Source: Bailinhaonella thermotolerans (GTDB taxonomy: Bacteria; Actinomycetota; Actinomycetes; Streptosporangiales; Streptosporangiaceae). From it: a stretch of DNA of 64,000 bases. Of the stretch, positions 54,866 to 62,799 are shown piece after piece; the first letter of the stretch is position 1, and every line of letters starts with the position of its first letter. Both the position numbers and the translations under genes were made by a program. Under the pieces are notes generated by a model that had not been told where the DNA came from, did no database searches, and was given only the letters and a program-made list of their open reading frames with translations. Location: positions 264,600-328,599 of the forward strand of contig NZ_QZEY01000008.1 in the NCBI RefSeq assembly GCF_003594875.1, written 5' to 3'.

Positions 54866-55225
54866 CCGGCCCTCCTCACGTCGCCTCCCCCAGCGTAAGC
54901 GCCCGCTTCCCGGAACATCCGGACTTCCCCGGCCCTCGGGCGGTCGCGGGCTCCCCGGGAGGGCGGGCATCAGCGCGAGCGGCAAAGGGGAGCCGGGCGC
55001 GCCGGGTCGCTCCATTCACGGGCGGACCGGCCGGAGGGACCGGCGCGGGCATCAGGGACTCCGGCGCCGCGCCGGCCGTACGGCGTCCGCGCCGGCTTCG
55101 GCGGCCGATTCAGGGCTTGAAGTTCGTGTACCGAACCAATATGGTTCGGGTAGCGAACAAGCGGTGGTGCGATGCGAGGAGCGGAAATCATGGGAAACGG
55201 CGGCGGCGTGGCCGGCGGGCGCGGC
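54866..55225. other. 360-nt gap with an orphan palindrome
   Basis: No supportable gene. GC-rich sequence at 54866-55110 is the 5' region of the small BASS-like gene. A precise palindromic site lies at 55122-55158, with a short open frame beyond it (ATG 55172) that has a good GAGGAGCGG site but only runs across the marR gene antisense. No second regulator gene flanks the site. Confidence 0.5.
55122..55158. promoter_or_regulatory. Nested palindrome, operator-like
   Basis: CCGAACC-AATAT-GGTTCGG (55131-55149) is a perfect 7-bp inverted repeat. It is framed by GTTCG (55122-55126) and CGAAC (55154-55158) at equal distance from the centre (55140). Such four-half-site symmetry suits a TetR- or MarR-type dimer pair. 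The nearest promoters are over 200 nt away on the left, so the target may be a lost gene. Confidence 0.5.
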
Positions 55226-55705
55226 TCAGTTGTCGCGGGCCGCCACCGGGGCCTCGTCGCGCTCGGGGAACACCGCCGGGACGCGGTTGTCGCTGACCAC
55301 GCGGCCGAGCAGCGCGCCCAGCGTCTCCCGGTCCCCCTCGGGCAGGCCCGCGGACAGCTCCTCGACCCGGCGGCAGGTCTCGGCGTAGAAGACGTCGGCG
55401 AGTTCGGCGCCGCGCTCGGTGAGCGCGACGCGGACGACCCGGCGGTCGCGCGGGTCGGACTCGCGCTTGACCAGGCCGCGCTGGGCCGTGCGGTCCACCA
55501 GCTCGGTGAGGCTCGACTTGGCCAGGCGCAGCACGCCGCCCAGCTCGCTCATGCCGTACGGCTGCGCCATCAGCACGCAGAGGAGCTGCCCCTGCTGCGG
55601 CGTCAGGCCGTATTCACGGGCGGATTCGGCGTAGACGCTGTTGACCAGGAATGCGGCCCGCACCAGGCCGCTCACGACCCCGAGCTCTTCCGCGGCTTTA
55701 CCCAT
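55226..55705 (-). CDS. MarR-family transcriptional regulator
   Basis: 159 residues from ATG 55705. The helix-turn-helix core is GLTPQQGQLLCVLMAQPYGM then ELGGVLRLAKSSLTELVDRT, with a wing SDPRDRRVVRVALTERG. The single Cys in LLCVLM could be a redox sensor. It is divergent from an F420-type LLM oxidoreductase, with 85 nt between that include TTCGT/ACGAA half-sites (55733-55737 and 55745-55749), a plausible operator. It probably represses the divergent gene and itself. Confidence 0.88.
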   Translation of the reverse strand: MGKAAEELGVVSGLVRAAFLVNSVYAESAREYGLTPQQGQLLCVLMAQPYGMSELGGVLRLAKSSLTELVDRTAQRGLVKRESDPRDRRVVRVALTERGAELADVFYAETCRRVEELSAGLPEGDRETLGALLGRVVSDNRVPAVFPERDEAPVAARDN

Positions 55706-55790
55706 TCATCAAGGTTAGCACTCTGACGATTGTTCGTTCGCCATACGAATGAGCGTGTCCGGGGCGTGCCCCGGAAAGGAAGGATCCACG

Positions 55791-56693
55791 ATGCGAGAAC
55801 TGTACTTCGGCGCCGGGGTCAGCACCGCCCTGGCGGGCGCGGCCGACACCTTGCGGCACGTGAGCCTGCTGGACGACGCGGGACTGGACGTGTTCACCGT
55901 CTCCGACCATCCCTATTTCGGCGACCGGCTGGACGCGTACTCCATGGTCGGCGTGGCCCTGGGCCGTACCGAGCGCATATCGGGCCTGGTCAACGTGACG
56001 AACCTGCCGAGCCGCCCAGCCCCGATGCTCGCGCGGGCCATCACCTCGCTGTCGGCGATGTCCGGCGGGCGGGTGATCCTGGGCATGGGCGCCGGCGGCT
56101 CCTGGGACGACATCGCCCGCCTCGGCGTGCCCAAGCTCCCGCCCGCGGCGGCCGTACGCGCGATGGAGGAGGCGATCATCCTCATCCGCGCCCTGTCCGG
56201 CGGCGGCGAGCCGCTCACCTTCGACGGCGAGTTCTACCACGTGAAGGACCTGCCGCCCGCCCCCGTCCCGGCTCCGCCCGTCTGGACCGGCTCGGTCGGC
56301 CCCAAGTCCCTGGCCGCCACCGGGCGCGTGGCCGACGGCTGGATCCCCGGCCACGCCGCGGACTGGCTCAGCCCCCGCTACCGGGAGTCCCGGCCGGTGA
56401 TCGACGAGGCCGCCGCCGCGGCCGGCCGCGACCCCGCCGACGTGATCACCGTCTACAACCTCCCCGGCGTGATCACCGACCGCGACCTCCCCTCCCCCCG
56501 CGACGACCAGGGCCGCTGGCGGGGCGGTTCGGTCAGGCAGTGGACGGAGGAGCTGACCGGCGCCGTCCTCGACCACGGCGCCTCCGGCTTCACCTACTTC
56601 GCCCCGGGCCACATCCCCACCGACAAGCACCTGTCCCGCTGGGCGAACGAAGTGGTCCCCGCGGTGCGAGAAGCGACGGCCGCCCGCAAGTGA
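55791..56693 (+). CDS. LLM-class F420-dependent oxidoreductase
   Basis: A 300-residue luciferase-like monooxygenase-fold enzyme. LYFGAGVSTALAGAADTLRH, FTVSDHPYFGDRLDAYS and RISGLVNVTNLPSRPAPMLA mark the family, as do SGGRVILGMGAGGSWDDIAR and KSLAATGRVADGWIPGHAAD. These have the glycine-rich loops for F420 or FMN. F420 use fits the actinomycete context and the second F420-type gene at 50 kb. ATG 55791 follows AAAGGAAGGATCC. It is regulated probably by the divergent MarR protein. The substrate is unknown. Confidence 0.88.
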   Translation: MRELYFGAGVSTALAGAADTLRHVSLLDDAGLDVFTVSDHPYFGDRLDAYSMVGVALGRTERISGLVNVTNLPSRPAPMLARAITSLSAMSGGRVILGMGAGGSWDDIARLGVPKLPPAAAVRAMEEAIILIRALSGGGEPLTFDGEFYHVKDLPPAPVPAPPVWTGSVGPKSLAATGRVADGWIPGHAADWLSPRYRESRPVIDEAAAAAGRDPADVITVYNLPGVITDRDLPSPRDDQGRWRGGSVRQWTEELTGAVLDHGASGFTYFAPGHIPTDKHLSRWANEVVPAVREATAARK

Positions 56694-56834
56694 AGCCGGT
56701 CCGGCCCGGCCCAGGCCCCCGACGCCGACCCGGCGCGCAGGGGGCCTGGCTGTACAGCGGGGACGGTTCCCTGGGGCCGCCGGACAGCGGGGACGGTTCC
56801 CTGGGGCCGCCGGGCGGGCGCGTGGGCGGCGCCC

Positions 56835-57095
56835 TCATGATTCGTAGAGCGTCCGGTCCTTGATGGTGACCAGGGTGATCGGCTGCGGGGCCGGGAGGTC
56901 GAAGGTGCCGGCGCCGTGGTACTCGCGGAAGACGGCGTGGCCCTCGATCTGGGTCGTGAGGAAGACGCTCTTGGAGTCGTCATCGTTGACCACGGACGCC
57001 GTCCAGCAGGGGGCGCCCGCGGGCACCCCCGTCTCGGTCACGGTCGCGAGCACCTTGCCCGTGCCGCCGGGCTCGCCGTACAAGGACACCGCCAT
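56835..57095 (-). CDS. Small protein of unknown function, copy A of a duplicated gene
   Basis: 86 residues from ATG 57095 (GGGAGG upstream). Sequence features are MAVSLYGEPGGTGKVLATV, ETGVPAGAPCWTASVVNDDD, VFLTTQIEGHAVFREYHGAG and PQPITLVTIKDRTLYES, a probable small beta-rich fold with one cysteine. No known family. A second copy at 63603-63866 has about 80% identical residues, and similarity extends through the ribosome site and about 50 nt upstream. It lies left of the GT2/GntR pair on the same strand. Confidence 0.7.
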   Translation of the reverse strand: MAVSLYGEPGGTGKVLATVTETGVPAGAPCWTASVVNDDDSKSVFLTTQIEGHAVFREYHGAGTFDLPAPQPITLVTIKDRTLYES

Positions 57096-57187
57096 CGGAT
57101 AGCCTCCCGCACGTGTCGTCGCTCATCGATCAATGTCCGCGGCCGCACGGGTGGTGTCAACCACGGGACGGCTGAGCCGTGCGCGGG

Positions 57188-57934
57188 CTAGATCGAGTCG
57201 GGGAAGAGCTCCGCGAGCGCTCGTGCCCGCTGCTCGATCACCCGCATTCGCGCCGCTCGCTCCGTCTCGTCCATGTGCGCCGCCTGGCTCGTCACCTGGC
57301 CCGGCCACTTCCGGTAGAGAAGACCGGGCTCGGCGGAGAAGTAGCCCGTGCTGACGGCGCTGGCCGCGATGAGGAGTCCGGTGTCCTCGGAGGCCGGCAA
57401 GGCCATCCAGCCTCCGAGGGCCAGGAGCAGGTCCCGCCGGACGCACAGGGACGCCGGGTGGACCGGGGCGCGGTGGTCATGGGCCAGCCAGCGCTCCAGC
57501 ACGGCCCCGCGCGCGATGGGGCCTTCCGGCGGGTCTCCCTCGAAGCCCACGGTGGAGCCGTCCGGGAGGAGGTCCAGGACGCGAGAGGTGGCCCAGCCGA
57601 TGCGGGGGTCGGCCAGGGCGTCGATGTCGCGGGCGAGGGCGCCCGGAGTGAGCTGGTCGTCGGCGTCCAGGACCTTGACGAGCCGCCCGTTCGCGCGGGA
57701 CAGGGCGAGCGTCCGGGCGACGCCGGGTCCGCCCCGGCGGCCCTGGCCGGGGCTGACGCGAGGGTCGGCGGGGAGGAGGGAGGACAGGACACCCGTCTCT
57801 CCGTCCTCCTGCACCACCCACTCCCACGACCAGCCGGCGGGGAGCTTCTGGGCGGCCAGCGAGTCGTACGCGGCCCGGAGGAATCCGGGGACGGGCTCGT
57901 AGGCCGCGGTGACGATCGAGATCAGGCCGCTCAT
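57188..57934 (-). CDS. Glycosyltransferase family 2 protein
   Basis: 248 residues from ATG 57934 (GAGAGGTGG upstream). The GT-A fold start is GLISIVTAAYEPVPGFLRAA, with the DXD-like metal motif VKVLDADDQL and a later acceptor region ASEDTGLLIAASAV. It probably transfers a sugar from a nucleotide donor in the cytosol; the acceptor is unknown. The ATG overlaps the GntR stop by 4 nt (ATGA). A glycosyltransferase cotranslated with a transcription regulator is unusual. GC content is still high here, so it seems older than the island at 59-63 kb. Confidence 0.85.
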   Translation of the reverse strand: MSGLISIVTAAYEPVPGFLRAAYDSLAAQKLPAGWSWEWVVQEDGETGVLSSLLPADPRVSPGQGRRGGPGVARTLALSRANGRLVKVLDADDQLTPGALARDIDALADPRIGWATSRVLDLLPDGSTVGFEGDPPEGPIARGAVLERWLAHDHRAPVHPASLCVRRDLLLALGGWMALPASEDTGLLIAASAVSTGYFSAEPGLLYRKWPGQVTSQAAHMDETERAARMRVIEQRARALAELFPDSI

Positions 57935-58752
57935 CCGGACCACCTCTCAAGCCGCGTCGTGTACACGAGTTCGGTGCGGTCGCCGGGCAGGACGGTTTCC
58001 GCGACCTCGGCGACCCGGCCTTCCGTGTCCACCGAGGTCTTGCGGAGAACCAGGACGGAGACGCCGGGCCCGATGTCGAGAATGTGAGCCTCGTCCGGCT
58101 GAGGCGGGCGTGCCGTGATCTCGTCGATGACGTGGTCGACCTCGATCCCCAGCGTGTGGAGCTGGTGCTGCGTCCCTCCCGGCCACGGCTCGTTCGCGGC
58201 GTCCAGCAGGTCGGGATTCGCCGCGGCCACGTCGTACACGAGCCAGGAACGGGCGAGCGTGAGCGCCGCCCCCTCCTTGACGGAGCTGGTCCAGTAGACC
58301 CGGTGGAGAAGCCGGGTCCCCACGGGCACCTGGAAGCGTTCGGCCAGGTCCGCGCCGGCCTCGACCGTGGAGTACTCGGCGTGGAACTCCAGGTCGTCGA
58401 CCTTGAGGCCGGTGTCCTTCTCGGTGGCGCCCGCCGTACGGCGCTCATGCTCGGGAAGACGCACCCGGTCCTTCTCCCACTGGTAACGCTCGGGGGTGCG
58501 CCGCACGCGCTGCCGCTGAGTGCGTACGCGGGTCCCGCGCCCCGGCTCAGCACGCACCAGGCCCCAGTCCCGGAGCAGCTTGATCGCGTCGCGCACGCTC
58601 GTGCGCGACAGGTGGTAGCGCTCCGCGAGAACCGGCTCGCCCGGGAGGGGATCTCCCGCCGCCAGGTCCCCGCGCAGGATCTCGTCTCGCAGGTCCTCCG
58701 CCACCTGTAGGTAACGGGGCCGGTAGTGGCGCCGACCGGTCACACGGCTCAC
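57931..58752 (-). CDS. GntR/UTRA-type (HutC) transcriptional regulator
   Basis: 273 residues. The N-terminal winged helix is YLQVAEDLRDEILRGDLAAG, LPGEPVLAERYHLSRTSVRD and AIKLLRDWGLVRAEPGRGT. The C-terminal UTRA ligand domain is from about residue 100 (AEYSTVEAGADLAERF, VYWTSSVKEGAALTLARSWL). HutC-type regulators bind small ligands such as sugars or amino acids. GTG 58752 has a moderate GAGG site. The stop overlaps the GT2 start by 4 nt. In actinomycete integrative elements, GntR proteins control transfer; here the neighbour is a glycosyltransferase instead. Confidence 0.9.
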   Translation of the reverse strand: MSRVTGRRHYRPRYLQVAEDLRDEILRGDLAAGDPLPGEPVLAERYHLSRTSVRDAIKLLRDWGLVRAEPGRGTRVRTQRQRVRRTPERYQWEKDRVRLPEHERRTAGATEKDTGLKVDDLEFHAEYSTVEAGADLAERFQVPVGTRLLHRVYWTSSVKEGAALTLARSWLVYDVAAANPDLLDAANEPWPGGTQHQLHTLGIEVDHVIDEITARPPQPDEAHILDIGPGVSVLVLRKTSVDTEGRVAEVAETVLPGDRTELVYTTRLERWSG

Positions 58753-58896
58753 GGTATCGCCTCGCTGTCTCCTGCCCGCCAGACCTGGCGGACCCGGGTC
58801 ACAAGTGGCTGAGGTGCGGGAACGCCCCTACCCGGAAGAGAACCCGATGCTGCCGCCGCCGAAGCCCCAAGCAGGCGAATCACCCGGACAAACACG

Positions 58897-58932
58897 AAAC
58901 GCCCCGTCCACGATCTGCTGGACGGGGCGTTT
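58897..58932. terminator. Strong bidirectional terminator beside the tRNA-Phe-like repeat
   Basis: AAACGCCCCGTCCA (58897-58910) pairs perfectly with TGGACGGGGCGTTT (58919-58932), a 14-bp stem with an 8-nt loop and T/A flanks. Read leftward it follows the tRNA 3' end at 58938 by 5 nt, as expected for the terminator of a minus-strand tRNA gene. Confidence 0.88.
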
Positions 58933-58937
58933 TCATA

Positions 58938-58983
58938 GGTGGTCAGGGGCAGGGTCGAACTGCCGACCTTCCGCTTTTCAGGC
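58938..58983 (-). repeat. Attachment-site repeat, 3' half of tRNA-Phe (left copy)
   Basis: Exactly the same 46 bp occur at 63444-63489. Read on the minus strand they run from the anticodon stem-loop CTGAAAAGCGG (anticodon GAA) through the T arm GGCAGTTCGACCCTGCC to an acceptor strand CCTGACC-A-CC. Upstream on that strand the expected 5' half (which would start GGTCAGG) is not present, so this is not a complete tRNA gene. It marks the left end of the inserted DNA. Confidence 0.85.
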
Positions 58984-59344
58984 GGAGCAACCACCCTGCT
59001 CGACTGATCTCAGACCGTGACCAGGCGCGTGTGTACGGTCGGACGGATGCGTCGGCGTGTGGGGACACCTTCACTTGTGTCAGCTGGCTGCGAAGCCTGG
59101 AGCTTCTGTCGGCCTCCCTCCAGGGGGCGTGGTGTCGGGCCATCGAGGTTGGTCCGGACCCGAACTGGGGGCGCCGCTGCCTCCACCTCCAGCCGTCCGC
59201 CATGGGCAGCCTCCGCTGCATGGCCCGCACCAGCTTGCAAGGCGCGCCAGGGCGGCAAATAGGCCAGGCCATTTTGGGAAGGAGTTTCTATTAAGCAGTT
59301 TCCGATTTCTTTAAACACTGATAATGTCGCGGAGATCACAGAAC
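58984..59344. other. Left flank of the island, no certain gene
   Basis: 361 nt between the tRNA-like repeat and the DGQHR gene. Short frames exist on both strands (for example plus 59031-59294 with a Cys/Trp-rich product, or minus 59010-59339), but neither has a ribosome site and motifs, so neither is called. Just before the gene the sequence turns AT-rich (59280-59320) and holds the shared 12-bp word at 59312. Confidence 0.5.
59312..59323 (+). promoter_or_regulatory. Shared 12-bp word upstream of the DGQHR gene
   Basis: TAAACACTGATA, 22 nt before the DGQHR start. The identical word occurs at 61165-61176, upstream of the kinase gene. An exact 12-mer repeat this AT-rich within 2 kb is unlikely by chance in this chromosome, so it may be a common operator or promoter element. 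Confidence 0.5.
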
Positions 59345-60871
59345 ATGGCTCGACCCGGCGACATTGCTTGTCCAGAGCTCCGTATCGCCGGGCCGATCCC
59401 CTACTTGGCAGACCCGCGGGTCCGTAGGAACGAGGTTATCGTGACCGCCACCTCGACGGACGTCGAGCAGTTGCGCGCCAAGCTCAAGGGCAAGAGGCCC
59501 ATCCGCTTCGAGCGGATCGCCTTCATGTCCCGGGCCGGCAAGCTGGACAAGCTCACCTGGTCCGAACCCATGCCGGCGCTGGCTGAGCTGTGGAACTTCG
59601 AATCTCTGCTCCAGCGCAACGACTATGACCTGGACGACACCAGCCGTCCGGGACAGCGAGATGTCTACGAGTCCCACATCAAGAAGATCGCCGAGGGTAT
59701 TCGTACGTCCGACCGCCCGTACTTGGGAACGCTGGTGATCGGCATGGACCGGAACCGGGAGTTCGTGGAAATCGAGGAGATCCAGGAGCTCGCCACCGGT
59801 GTGACCCTGGTCAAGATCACCGTGTATGAGGGGGCGCCGGTCGCGTGGTCCGTCGACGGACAGCACCGCGAGATCTCTCTGAGCCGGGTCTGGGCACTGG
59901 TGCGAGACGCCGTTGAAGGTGACGAGCTGGTGGTCCGCGAGTATCTCGAACAATCGTCTGTGGAGATGACCCTGCTACTCGAAGGCGACCCCGACATCCT
60001 GTCGACGCTATTCATCAAGATGGCGAGCACCAAGCCGATCTCGCCCTCGCTGATCGCCGTCATGGACAAGGGGAGCATGCAGAACCGGCTCGGCCAGTAC
60101 GTCATCAAGAATGCGGCGCTGTTCCAGGGCCGGATTACCTACCTGGCCAACGCGTCGCATAAGAAGCGCGCAGGCAGAAACGGCAGCAAGTTCGAAGGCC
60201 TCTATCCCGCGTCCGCGGTCCGCTCGGCCGCTGCCGCTATCGCTGGCGTAGGTGTCCGTGACCGCACCCCCGACGCCCGCGAGGAGCACCTAAACGAAGT
60301 CATCAAGCAGCGCACGACCGAGAAGGGCATTTCTGGCGAAGAGGCACTCGTCGAGATTGGCACGGAGATCGTCGAGCTTCTGGACTATGCCCTCCGGAAC
60401 ATCCCTGGTTGGCGGGAGATCAACGACAGCACCCTGACCGTCACCGAGTTCCGCGAGAACTATCTGCACTCGGCAGCGGCCGGTCTACACGTCATCGCCA
60501 ATACCATTGCCGCCGCCCGGATGGCCGGCGTGTCTCCGCACAAGGCTATAGACGCGCTCGCCGAGCTTCCTTGGCGGCGCGACGCTTTTAAGACGAGCGA
60601 CGACGATGACAAGGCGATGACGCACAAGTTCTTCGAGGGCACCCTCGCGAAGACCACGTGGGACCTGCGTGGTCTGCGCTGGCGGGCGGGCGCGAGCGGC
60701 GCTACCCGCTCGAACTACGAGGCGGCCATCAGCAACGTGCTCACGCATGTCACCCAGAAGCACCCCGAGCTCAGTGCCCTGGGAACGGACGAGACGTTCA
60801 CTAAGCTCGGCCTGATCGCGCGCAAACGCGGTCGTGGCCGTCCGAAGAAGATCGCGACCGCCGCACAGTAA
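59345..60871 (+). CDS. DGQHR-domain (DndB-like) protein
   Basis: 508 residues from ATG 59345 (ATG 59324 is also in frame). The signature WSVDGQHREISL (DGQHR at residues 171-175) places it in the DGQHR/DndB family, which is related in motif to ParB/sulfiredoxin-type folds. DndB represses the dnd cluster of DNA phosphorothioation, but no dndA, C, D, E or fgh gene is here. Other recognisable parts are RPYLGTLVIGMDRNREFV, a helical C-terminal half with FRENYLHSAAAGLHVIANTI, and a basic tail KRGRGRPKK that resembles an AT-hook (RGRP core). The tail suggests minor-groove DNA binding. GC is lower than the host. It probably acts with the downstream kinase. Confidence 0.85.
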   Translation: MARPGDIACPELRIAGPIPYLADPRVRRNEVIVTATSTDVEQLRAKLKGKRPIRFERIAFMSRAGKLDKLTWSEPMPALAELWNFESLLQRNDYDLDDTSRPGQRDVYESHIKKIAEGIRTSDRPYLGTLVIGMDRNREFVEIEEIQELATGVTLVKITVYEGAPVAWSVDGQHREISLSRVWALVRDAVEGDELVVREYLEQSSVEMTLLLEGDPDILSTLFIKMASTKPISPSLIAVMDKGSMQNRLGQYVIKNAALFQGRITYLANASHKKRAGRNGSKFEGLYPASAVRSAAAAIAGVGVRDRTPDAREEHLNEVIKQRTTEKGISGEEALVEIGTEIVELLDYALRNIPGWREINDSTLTVTEFRENYLHSAAAGLHVIANTIAAARMAGVSPHKAIDALAELPWRRDAFKTSDDDDKAMTHKFFEGTLAKTTWDLRGLRWRAGASGATRSNYEAAISNVLTHVTQKHPELSALGTDETFTKLGLIARKRGRGRPKKIATAAQ

Positions 60872-61371
60872 AGCTCACCTACAGCGGAATCCCCTGTGCC
60901 CCTGGCGGGTTCACGTGGTTGGAGGAAAGTGCTCGGGAACGCGATGAGCTGTTGAGGTTGGTCGATGCCGGGGTGCCGGTGCGATCGGCGGCAGGGATGT
61001 CGAGTTCCGGCATCGTGTTAGCCCTCCCTCGACTCGTCCAGCGTGATCCGCAGTGCCAGTCAGGCGCAACGCCGACCAGGACGCCGCCGATTCCAGGCGG
61101 AGCCAGACGTGCAGAAGTGCAGGAGCACCGACTCCACGGTTAAAATGGCCGCGGCAACCACAGCTAAACACTGATATCCAGGCGGGAAAGATTCATTATC
61201 CGACTATCGAACGTGTCCAAGGCAGCGTTGGCAACCCTCAGACTACCAGGAACTGCTAGCGTGATCTCCGCTAAGCCGGAGCGTTCGCAGGCCTACGGGT
61301 TGTACAATACCGCAGGACGTTCTGACATAGCGGCACGTAAAGCGAAGGTGTGAACCAGCGATAGGCAGGCG
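60872..61371. other. 500-nt gap between DGQHR and kinase genes
   Basis: No complete gene. A frame from about 60874 to 61143 has protein-like composition (LEESARERDELLRLVDAGVP then VRSAAGMSSSGIVLAL) but no start codon apart from TTG 60919 without a ribosome site, so it may be a remnant. The right half is AT-rich with the shared 12-bp word at 61165 and a -10-like TACAAT at 61303-61308, 63 nt before the kinase start; no matching -35 is clear. The kinase thus probably has its own promoter. Confidence 0.5.
61165..61176 (+). promoter_or_regulatory. Shared 12-bp word upstream of the kinase gene
   Basis: TAAACACTGATA, identical to the word at 59312-59323, 195 nt before the kinase start. No other motif is shared beyond the 12 bp. 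Confidence 0.45.
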
Positions 61372-62544
61372 ATGACCCCTTTGGATTTGATGCTGGCGGA
61401 TTTCAAGGAGAAGTACGCCGCTAAGAGCCCGTCGAAGGCCTTCGCCCGCCTATACGACGACTCCGAACTCGGATCCATGTTCGCATACTTCCACGAACAG
61501 TTAACCGAGCACTTCGATAGCATTAACGGCAGGGCCCGCAGCACTCGACACTACTGGGCAGATAACAGTCGGGAACTGATCGCACTGGCTGACGAGCTAA
61601 ACCAGGCCCTCCTGGCATTGAAGGCCGTTGGCGTCGATGTGCAGTTCGACGATCGGTACCAACAGGCTGTCGACCGGTGCCTGCCGTGGCTGTCGATGAG
61701 CGGCGGCAGTACCGTCCCGGATAACTTCGAGCCGGTCGTGCTAGTGCGGTACGAGCCCGTGTTCCTCCGGGCGGCGACGACGACCGTTCTAAAGAAAGAC
61801 CGAAGACGGGTGAACCTGAAGATGGAAGGGGAGGGATCGTACGCGATCGTTTACTCGTACATCGACCCGGACTACGGTATTAAGTTTGCAGTCAAACGTG
61901 CAAAGAAAAGTATTAGCAGCCGCGATCTAGCACGCTTTAAGAATGAGTTCGAGACAATGAAACGGCTGAGTTACCCGTATATTCTCGACGTGTATCAGTA
62001 TGACGATGCCCGCAATGAGTACCGAATGGAGTTTTGTGATGCCACTCTGAGATCGTTCATTGCACGGCGCAACAGCAGCTTGTCCTTTGCATCACGTAGG
62101 CGGATCGCACTGCAGTTCCTGTACGCGATCAGCTATCTGCACAGCCAGCCTCTGCTGCACCGTGACATCAGCCTCCAAAACGTCCTACTGAAGGTTTACA
62201 AAAGCGGTGCGGTCCTGGTAAAGCTATCGGACTTTGGCCTGGTCAAGGACCCGTCGTCCACGTTCACCCGGACCCAGACGGAGATGCGTGGCACCATCCG
62301 CGACCCGCTTCTCCACGACTTCCGGCAGTACGGAGTCCTCAATGAGATCTACGCCATCGGTTGGGTGCTGTCGTACATCTTCACTGGCCGCGAGTCGCTG
62401 TCGGCCACCGGGGATGCGGTGAGCCGCATCGTGCAGAAGTGCACAGCGCATGACATCGCAAGCCGGTACCAGACGGTCCGTGACCTGATCGCTGACGTCG
62501 AGCAACTCAGCGCGCCGCCGGTGGACACATCCGCGAGAGGGTGA
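61372..62544 (+). CDS. Soluble Ser/Thr-type protein kinase with unknown N-terminal domain
   Basis: 390 residues, no membrane segment. Residues 1-150 form a mostly helical unknown domain. The kinase fold follows: glycine loop GEGSYAIVYSY, Lys175 (FAVKRAKK), the helix C glutamate in FKNEFETMKRL, catalytic loop HRDISLQNVLL (His263, Asp265, Asn270) and DFG (287-289). All catalytic residues are present, so it should be active. The activation segment lacks a clear APE, and the helix F Asp is shifted (NEIYAIGW), which sets it apart from PknB-type kinases. GC is far below the host (61861-61920: 26 of 60). It probably forms a module with the DGQHR gene; substrate unknown. The ribosome site is weak (AGGCAGG). 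Confidence 0.82.
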   Translation: MTPLDLMLADFKEKYAAKSPSKAFARLYDDSELGSMFAYFHEQLTEHFDSINGRARSTRHYWADNSRELIALADELNQALLALKAVGVDVQFDDRYQQAVDRCLPWLSMSGGSTVPDNFEPVVLVRYEPVFLRAATTTVLKKDRRRVNLKMEGEGSYAIVYSYIDPDYGIKFAVKRAKKSISSRDLARFKNEFETMKRLSYPYILDVYQYDDARNEYRMEFCDATLRSFIARRNSSLSFASRRRIALQFLYAISYLHSQPLLHRDISLQNVLLKVYKSGAVLVKLSDFGLVKDPSSTFTRTQTEMRGTIRDPLLHDFRQYGVLNEIYAIGWVLSYIFTGRESLSATGDAVSRIVQKCTAHDIASRYQTVRDLIADVEQLSAPPVDTSARG

Positions 62545-62573
62545 GCACCAGCGAGGACAGGATGACCGCGATC

Positions 62574-62799
62574 TCAATCCAGTCCCGACGCTGTCAACCA
62601 AGTCGGGCGGTGCGCTCTCACGACCGACATGCCGTGCTCGTCGCAGTACGGGTCTCCTCATCGCCTCGCGATCGAAGCCGCGGATGTAGGCGCCCGCCTC
62701 GGAGAAGACGATGGAGTATTGCCCCCGACCTGCTGCGCATCGAAGCCATTTCCTCCCCAGCGCCCAGGCAGCGTTACCGGAGAAGTAGCGGTTGGCCAT
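62574..62799 (-). pseudogene. 5' fragment of an unknown protein gene
   Basis: From ATG 62799 the frame reads MANRYFSGNAAWALGRKWLR then CAAGRGQYSIVFSEAGAYIR and GFDREA. It looks like a real N-terminus and resembles a family I have seen in actinomycetes but cannot name. Around 62650 the pattern is lost; a shift of frame gives EHGMSVVRAHRPTWLTASG and a stop at 62574, so the gene appears frameshifted or truncated. It is antisense to nothing intact and not essential to the island. Confidence 0.4.

Noticed and set aside
58938..59015. Complete tRNA-Phe gene at the left repeat
   Set aside because: The anticodon and T arms fold, but the D arm and the 5' acceptor strand that should pair with CCTGACC are absent, so only a 3' half is present.
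59010..59339. Minus-strand gene in the left flank of the island
   Set aside because: The 109-residue product has no motif, start context is poor and it would face the DGQHR promoter.
59345..60871. A complete dnd phosphorothioation system
   Set aside because: Only a DGQHR protein is present; no cysteine desulfurase, DndC, D or E-like genes within the island or its flanks.
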